Origin: Immersiella caudata
Taxonomy: Eukaryota; Ascomycota; Sordariomycetes; Sordariales; Lasiosphaeriaceae
Reading direction: 5' to 3'
DNA: 64,000 nt
NCBI GenBank assembly: GCA_030512335.1
Contig: JAULSU010000004.1
Coordinates: 186,001-250,000, forward strand
In this document: in pieces, positions 58,140 to 64,000 of the stretch
How positions within the stretch are numbered: position 1 is the first letter of the stretch
Layout: every line of letters begins with the position of its first letter
Notes under the pieces: generated by a model
What the model saw: only the letters and a program-made list of their open reading frames with translations
Database searches by the model: none
What the model was told of the DNA's origin: nothing
Position numbers and translations under genes: made by a program

Positions 58140-59790
58140 TCAAGAGTCACGCTCTGCCAGCCTAACCCTCATCATCGCAGCCCCATTCGGCCCCGCCGAA
58201 AACCTCGCCTTCTGAAACGCATGATCCCCAATCTTCGTATCCAAGTCCGTATGCCCCAACCTTGGCACCCCCACCGGATTGTGTCCCACCAGCTCAAAAT
58301 CAAACCACCTCGCCAGCATGACCAACGCGATCTTCATCTCCTCCATCGCGAGATTCTGCCCGATGCACGATCTCAAGCCCCGCTCAAAGGGGCGGTATGC
58401 GTTCCGCGGGAAGTCTGGTTCTTCCGTTAAGAACCTCTCCGGACGGAAGGCGCTGGGTGATGGGAAGATGGCGGGGTCATAGTGTGATGAGTAACACATG
58501 ATGCCGAAGTAATGCTCAGGACGGACGGGGTAGGTCCGGCCGTTGAGTTCGAACGAGGTCATGGAGGGAGGGGGCTTGCGCACGACCATGCCGATGGGGA
58601 AGAGGCGGAGGGTTTCTTGGATGACGGCGGTGGTGTAGGGGAGGTCCTTTGTGATGGCGGGGTTGGCGCGTAGGAGGGAGAGGGTTGCGGAGGGGGAGGG
58701 GGGAAAGATGGAGGAGTGTTCGGCGCGGAGCTGGGCGAGGGCGTGGGGGAAGACGGAGAGGAGCATGAGGATGTAGGAGGAGGTGTCGGTTGTGGTGCCG
58801 AAGCCGGCGGCGAGCATGCCTTTGGAGCTGCGAGGTGTTAGTCAGAACGACGGTTGAGGGCTGGGGAGGTTACTTCTCAGAGATGAGGGTCGTGAGTCTG
58901 TTGTCGAGGTCTTGACCGCTTTGGACGTGGCCGAGGAGCATTCTATCGAGAATGGAAGTTGCTGTAGTCCGAGTGGGAAGCGCTTTGAGAGCCTTCATCT
59001 CGGTGAAGCGGGCACGAGTGATTTTGTCAATCTCGACCTCGAGACGTTTGACAATAACTGCCTGTTCGCGCTTCTCGAGGAATCTGGTCATGGGGTTGAG
59101 TCTGGGAACCGCTGTGCTGATGTCGGCCAGGCGTCTGGTGATCTCGTAGAGCTCGGGACTCGAAGCCTTTTCGCCAAACATGACGTGCCAGATGACGGCG
59201 AAGGGGTAGCGGCCAAGCTCAGCGGACATGTCGACGACCTCCCCGGACGCGGTAAACCTTCGAACTCGATCATGCAGGCGCTGAGCCTCGTCGAGAATGG
59301 CGTCGTGGTATGTCTTGGTGGCGCTGGGGGTCAACCCGGGAGCCATCATTTGGTGAAGCTCTTTCCACAGCGGACCATTGGTGGACTCCATGAAGGTGCC
59401 AGCACCGATAGACTGGGTAAAGAAGTCGGTCACAACATCGGCCTGGGCGAAGGAGTTTGTTGTGGTCGGGAAGGCAGTCGCGTCGGGGCCAGTGCACATG
59501 ATAAATTCGGGACCAAATGGCCACATGTCGAGATAAAAGACCTCGGGCAGCTTGAAGTCATACTTCATCTGCGTCCATGCCGCCTGCATGTAGTCGCCCG
59601 TGATCTTTGCCGTGTACTCTCCCACGACCTTTGCGTGGCCCCAAAACCAATCGTGCGGTGGCTTGGGCACATCGTTGTCGTGGTAGAAGCGCCGCCGTTC
59701 GTTAAGGCGCTTGACAAAATAAACGATGCCAATGCTGGCGACCGCGACCGCGATTGCCGCCAGCGATGACGCGCCGACGGGGAGAAACAT
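58140..59790 (-). CDS. Cytochrome P450
   Basis: Two exons (59790-58874 and 58827-58140) join in phase to 534 residues. A short N-terminal anchor (SSLAAIAVAVASIGIVYFV) is followed by the P450 fold. Signatures are the I-helix MLAAGFGTTTDTSS, ExxR as ETLRLFP, FRPERF, and the haem loop FERGLRSCIGQNLA. The I-helix carries the acid-alcohol pair as TTTDTS, slightly shifted from AGxDTT. It resembles polyketide-pathway P450s more than the other three in this window, but subfamily is uncertain. It is tail-to-tail with the preceding P450. Confidence 0.9.
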
Positions 59791-61339
59791 GCTGATTTAA
59801 AGGCGCCGGGTACCTGCAGATTGAATCAATCACCTGAGCAGGAGTGTGGGGGTGAGAAATCGCGAGCAGTATTTTTTTATTTTTTTTCCACTTTTGAGCC
59901 GTGTTTTGGTCGTTACCTATCCGAAGGATTGGGATGGGTGGAGACGTCAGCGCTATTCCCAGTTGATGCTGCACCTCTGACAAATCGAGAGGCAGAAGAG
60001 TGGGTCACTATTGGAAATGGACCAATGGTGATTGGGTTTCTGGCCCGGAACCCCTGAGATTTAGGCACACCACGTATTGCTGCGTGTTGAAGGTGACAAA
60101 GAACCCAGAACAGCAAAGACGTAAAACAACGCCCTTGTAACGAGCTAATAGAAGAAATAGAGGGGTTTGAGGTGAAAGGGGTTGTCCTCTGTCTCCGAAG
60201 TTTGTCGATCACAACCTCAACGCTTCGGGCATTCCACAACAAGACCCCTGTTCGTGGTTTGGCGGACCGAGACAAGAAAGTGGGCTTCTGTTCTGTTCTG
60301 TTCTGCAGACTTCTCTCCAACTGCAAAATTAATATTTAAGTCAACTTGATAAAGGTAAAGGTAGGAGACTGAAACTTTCTATCCCACCAATTTTTCGCCC
60401 CTATCTGCCCTTCTATCAAATTTCCGTCGGTTGGTTCCAGTTTCAACTCTCGCACAATGTCTCCCCAAAGACAAAATGGCGCCAAAGGCTCCAAACGGAA
60501 CGGAAACCCCAATAAGTCCAATAGAGTCGAGAAGCTGCGCCGCCATTAGTGGCCCTGGCCAGCTGAACTGGCTACGTCAGTTCAGCTCCCCTGAGCTCCA
60601 TTTAGCTTTGTTGGCCACATCTCCTTTCTGATAACAATACATGCAGCTTCGACATCACTGTAACTTAGCGTCGTCTAGCGCGCACATGCGGAGAAGCGCG
60701 TTTTCGAAAGGGGGATCATGGCAGTTGTTGTTAACTTAGCCATAATAGCGTGGTGACTTTGGTGTGAAGCAGAAGCGATGAAGCAGATGTAAGTGAAGTC
60801 TTTTAAGGTCGGGAAAGAAGCTGTTTTGTGCGACAAATCTGGGCACGTAAAACTTCCTTTTAAGTACCTCGTCCACGTGACGTTGCTCACACTGGCTCAG
60901 GCTCGGCTCGGTCCCTGGTCAGGATTTGGTCAGGTTAGCTCACCTTTGCTCACCCTAATTACCATTTTCGGGAAGCCGAATCACTTCAACTCAAGTGTCG
61001 ACTGGCGCTTGCAGATGGCTAATCACGCAGTAGAATACCAAGAAGAGGTCGCAAAAAGTTGTATCTTCGATTGATTGATTCGTTCTCTCCTGCGCTCAGA
61101 TCTGGCAATTGATATGTTAAAACTGCAGGTTTTTTCTTTCGCAGTTGGAGTGGAGGAAAGCGCGGCTAGGTGATGGTGGTAGAGGTCCTAAAACTGGGTC
61201 CTCGTAACTCCATCGCCATTTTAGACCCCTGGCAACTGTGGCCGAGGCAGCCAGAGCTGTGCCCCCCTCGCTCAGTATGACTCAGTCTAGCTCAGGCCAA
61301 GGCGGCAACCGCTCAGTTCCGAAGAAGCAAAGGGAAATT
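59791..61339. other. Intergenic stretch before the NLR relic
   Basis: About 1.5 kb. The left end is the promoter of the minus-strand P450. No gene is seen in the remainder, and no NACHT domain is found where the 5' part of the WD40 relic would be expected. Confidence 0.4.
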
Positions 61340-61813
61340 CATGGTGTCGATTTCAAGGTTATGAACTAGCTGTTACACCCGCCGTCTGTGTACCGAAACC
61401 TCCCGGTAATGTGTCCAAAGGACTCGATGATCGGTCAGACGTATATGTCTTCTTACCAGGGCTCACTCACAGTTACGGGACTCAAGGCTGGAATATGGGA
61501 TGATTATCTCGCCTCCGTGAGCGTCGGAAGGGACGAGTATGCCACCCAGATCCTGGCGACAGACACGTGCTTTATCACCCTGGTCAGTACAAGTGGGACT
61601 GTCGTCGTTTGGAACGCTGAAACGTGCGAGAAAATGCGGACGATGTATGTTAGGAGCTGCGTCCCGCTTATGGCTGTGAATAAAGCAGGGACGGCGGTGG
61701 CAATGGTTGATTTCGACAGCTACCTGCCTACTAGCCAGCGGCTGTAATCCTGTCCTGAATCCTTGGATGCACTGGTCTTGGACCTCCGGTTTCGATCTTC
61801 TGACTGGGAGCTA

Positions 61814-61844
61814 CAGTCAGTACAAAAAAAAAACGCCCAACCCC
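61814..61844 (+). repeat. Left terminal inverted repeat of the Tc1/mariner element
   Basis: Starts CAGTCAGTAC, has ten A, then CGCCCAACCCC. It pairs with the reverse complement of 63179-63209. Confidence 0.85.
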
Positions 61845-61982
61845 ACTTCCGACCCGCCCCCAAATCGTGATCAACCTTCTTCTTTCCGCGTTTCTGAGTG
61901 CAATTTAGCCGTAAAACCTACGAAATTTCAGGAGGATAGAGATCAAATGCAGGGTTTTCCAGGGCGTATCTCAGTATTTTGT

Positions 61983-63128
61983 TTACCAGCCCTTGGCGGC
62001 TATGACGGCGGCCACACGCCGAGAAATCGAATCGATAAGTTTATTTACAAGGTCTAACCCAAATCCAGCTATACCTTGGTAGTGGCCTTGCAAAGCAACC
62101 GTTTGCTTTCCTCGTTGCTCTTTAGCTCTACTAGTTGTGGATACTGCTTGATAATTTCCTCCTTGAGCAAAAGCCACATATTTTCAATAGGGTTAAGATC
62201 AGGTAAGTATGGGGGCCAAGAAAGCTATTGAAAGCCCTTGTCCTTGAGATACTCTTTAATTAATTTTGACGTATAGATAGGCACATTATCCAACATAAAC
62301 ATTGTATTATAATCCATAAGCCTAGGCAATTCTTCCTATAAAATTTCTTTGTATACGCGTGCAGTTACGCCTCCTCGCTTTGAGTTGGGGTTGCTGTAGG
62401 CGGGAATAAAATTGCTTAACAGGCCGTAGCAAATTACACCCCAAAACATTTAAGAATGCCGTGTGCGTTTATAATGGGGTTGTATGTATTTCGGATTGAT
62501 TGCTATTGAGCCTAGAATTATTAAAAACGAATCAATTTTACGCAAAAAATCGCGTGTTGAAGATGACGCATAGCGGGGTAGAAATCTGACCTAAAGAACA
62601 AAACACCCACTTCCTGCGCCCATTAGCACTACGCTCAACGGTCGATTCGTCTGTAAAAAGTACTTGTCGCCAGAAAGAAATTGGCTTATTAGCATGCTCT
62701 AAAGCCCAAAAATAGTGCGCTTCAGCCGTTTCTGGGCTGAGATATCGCCTGGTTACTGCAAGGTGGTGTCGGATACCTTGTTTCGTAAGGTAGTTGACTA
62801 AGGTCTGCCGTACAACGTGGTCGCAATAGGTTCAACGCAATTTTTCGATTGAAATAAAAGGATTTGAGGCTACTATACGTAGTATATGCCTCCGATGGCG
62901 ATCGTCGAGCGAGGTTGGCCTTCCACGACCAGGGCGAGAAATTCCGTAGTCTTGAAATTTACAGCGTTTTACGACCCCGCGGACGTGCACCTCTTCAACA
63001 CCTTCTTTCACGGCCACCGCTTCCGCTGATTGGCCAATTGAATACCTGGCGTAGATGCGGTTGCGCCTGCGAGGCGTACAATGCTTGAATTTGGCTTTTT
63101 TGACTGGCGACGAGGGTAGAATAGCCAT
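61983..63128 (-). pseudogene. Broken Tc1/mariner transposase
   Basis: From an ATG at about 63128 the frame reads a helix-turn-helix region ending GRGRPTSLDDRHRRHILRI, then after a TGA stop near 62835 continues VRQTLVNYLTKQGIRHHL and the first catalytic segment QVLFTDESTVE. Further on come MLDNVPIYTSKLIKEYL (second Asp), a TAG stop, then SWPPYLPDLNPIENMWLLLK (third catalytic region) and, after a frameshift, VNKLIDSISRRVAAVIAAKG. The family cuts and pastes at TA. CAG-to-TAG and similar changes and AT enrichment at 62240-62560 fit RIP. It is inactive. Confidence 0.85.
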
Positions 63129-63178
63129 GGCAAAAGACGGTGTGGTTTTTGGAAGTTGGAAATTTGCATGGGAGATGC

Positions 63179-63209
63179 GGGGTTGGGCGTTTTTTTTTGG
63201 GACCCACTG
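63179..63209 (-). repeat. Right terminal inverted repeat of the Tc1/mariner element
   Basis: Read on the minus strand it starts CAGTGGGTCCC, has nine A, then CGCCCAACCCC. About four mismatches to the left end, all in the outer 11 nt. Confidence 0.85.
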
Positions 63210-64000
63210 TAGTCGTAGCGTTCGACAGGATTTCGATCGCCCGCATTCAACGCTAAAACCGGAGACACCAAAGAGTACCCCCTCCACCTTCCGGTGGTTC
63301 GGACTTGTTATGCCAGGACATGAAAGTCGTCGAGTGGCGCATCTTTGAGGAGGAAAAGAAGGGGTGGGAGCATTTGAACGCTAGGGAAATGGTTACCAGC
63401 GAAGATGGGAAGTCGTTGCTCTCAAGTGACAGTAACGGGACTACCAGCGTCTGGAGTTTGCCTAGGATGGGCGTGGTCTATCGCCTTCTCAACGAGGGGG
63501 AGTTGAGCGCCGACTTGGCCTTGAGCCCGAGCGGGAACCGCTTCTATGACATCCGTGGGTCGGTTTGCAATGTGTGGGAGCCAGATGCACTGGTGCGTAT
63601 TGACGAAGAGGGATGTGGAAAAGCCCATGTCCGGTGCTCCCGGTGGAATCGCCATGGCGGTGGAGCCGACCATCTCGCATTTTAATGCTGGGGGGGCAGC
63701 AGCTCTTCACAACTCTCGCGCTGGGCCCGAAGAACCAGTATTACTGGCTATGGCAGGGAGGACGGCAGGATATCCATGCATGATGCGGTTTCAGGGCAGC
63801 GTCTAAGAAAGATGTACAGTCACGCGGCTTCTAGCACCGTTATCGCGCTGACTTGGTCTACGTCGGGGAAGGACATCGTGTCGTGCGACGATGGCGCCCT
63901 CATCATCGCCAAGCGGCTGTAGATCAAGGAAGAGGGGGCATGGGGTGTGTTCCCTGTCTTTGAGTGCTGGCTGGACGAGACGGTGGGCCAGTTTGTGTTT

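Larger units (their letters stand above)
61814..63209 (-). mobile_element. Tc1/mariner-family transposon copy, 1396 bp, with intact termini
   Basis: The element begins CAGT at 61814 and ends ACTG at 63209. Inverted ends of about 31 nt match: each has a 20-nt outer part with an A-run and then the identical CGCCCAACCCC. TA dinucleotides flank it at 61812-61813 and 63210-63211, the target-site duplication of this superfamily. The transposase on the minus strand is broken by stops. Removing the element leaves the surrounding WD40 frame continuous across the TA, so the insertion into a coding region is well supported. Confidence 0.88.
61340..64000 (+). pseudogene. WD40-repeat C-terminal relic of a NACHT-WD40 (NLR-like) gene, split by a Tc1/mariner element
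   Basis: In one frame on both sides of the transposon lie WD40-type segments: GSLTVTGLKAGIWDDYL, GTVVVWNAETCEKMR, and after the element GTTSVWSLPRMGVVYRLL and CNVWEPDALV; later frames give GREDGRISMHDAVSGQRL and SGKDIVSCDDGALIIAKRL. This order matches the end of fungal NACHT-WD40 proteins. Lesions include stops at about 61364 (TAG), 61745 (TAA), 63250 (TAA) and 63920 (TAG), frameshifts near 63640 and 63745, and the insertion itself. Most stops are explained by C-to-T change of Gln codons. No NACHT part is seen upstream, and the relic runs off the window end. It cannot encode a working receptor. Confidence 0.7.

Noticed and set aside
58912..59769. 285-residue plus-strand frame
   Set aside because: Antisense of a P450 exon.
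1..64000. CRISPR arrays, bacterial operons, ribosome binding sites, rRNA
   Set aside because: The genes have spliceosomal introns; no repeat-spacer array or rRNA sequence was seen. No tRNA could be folded convincingly by eye.

Overview
This window is nuclear DNA of a filamentous ascomycete (Pezizomycotina, most likely a Sordariomycete). The evidence is the short 45-130 nt introns with GTRAGT/GC donors and CTAAC-type branch points, and the gene content: HET-domain proteins, a 2EXR protein, an FTA2-like kinase fold, a DUF1996 protein, an ascomycete laccase ending in DSGL, a tyrosinase, P450s, small cysteine-rich secreted proteins and a RIP-scarred Tc1/mariner element. The assignment is from gene content only.

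Layout. 0-9 kb: the end of a Pro/Ser-rich protein, a 58-residue secreted peptide, a 12-TM MFS transporter, an L-threonine aldolase and an 8-exon laccase with a GC-AG intron. 9-11 kb: no gene seen. 11-19 kb: two HET-domain genes around a cysteine-rich secreted protein, then a short secreted tyrosinase. 19-24 kb: a seven-exon gene joining a STAND-type N-terminal helical region, a ubiquitin-like domain and Cyc8/Ssn6-like TPRs, one base short of an open frame; then a zinc alcohol dehydrogenase pseudogene. 25-28 kb: an unknown Cys-motif protein and a protein with a degenerate CRESS-DNA-virus-type Rep endonuclease domain. 29-41 kb: a metabolic block (DHA2 MFS transporter, CYP52-like P450, 2EXR protein, class I terpene synthase, second P450, membrane protein) that reads as a sesquiterpenoid-type biosynthetic region. 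42-47 kb: a DUF1996 secreted protein, a PDI-like protein without ER signals and another cysteine-rich secreted protein. 47-55 kb: sparse, with a divergent pair (unknown protein and FTA2-like kinase fold). 55-60 kb: two convergent P450s from different families. 60-64 kb: the WD40 end of a NACHT-WD40 (NLR-like) gene, full of lesions and split by a 1396-bp Tc1/mariner element with intact TA-CAGT...ACTG-TA ends.

How it fits together. The window mixes secreted oxidative enzymes (laccase, tyrosinase), candidate effectors, non-self-recognition genes (HET, STAND/ULD, NLR relic) and specialised metabolism (terpene synthase, P450s, MFS pumps). Several genes are decayed, with stops of the CAA/CAG/TGG to TAA/TAG type expected from RIP-like C-to-T change. 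This fits a fast-evolving accessory region. Gene models were built by hand. Exon phases were checked to sum correctly for most of the multi-exon genes, but no alignment or search was run.
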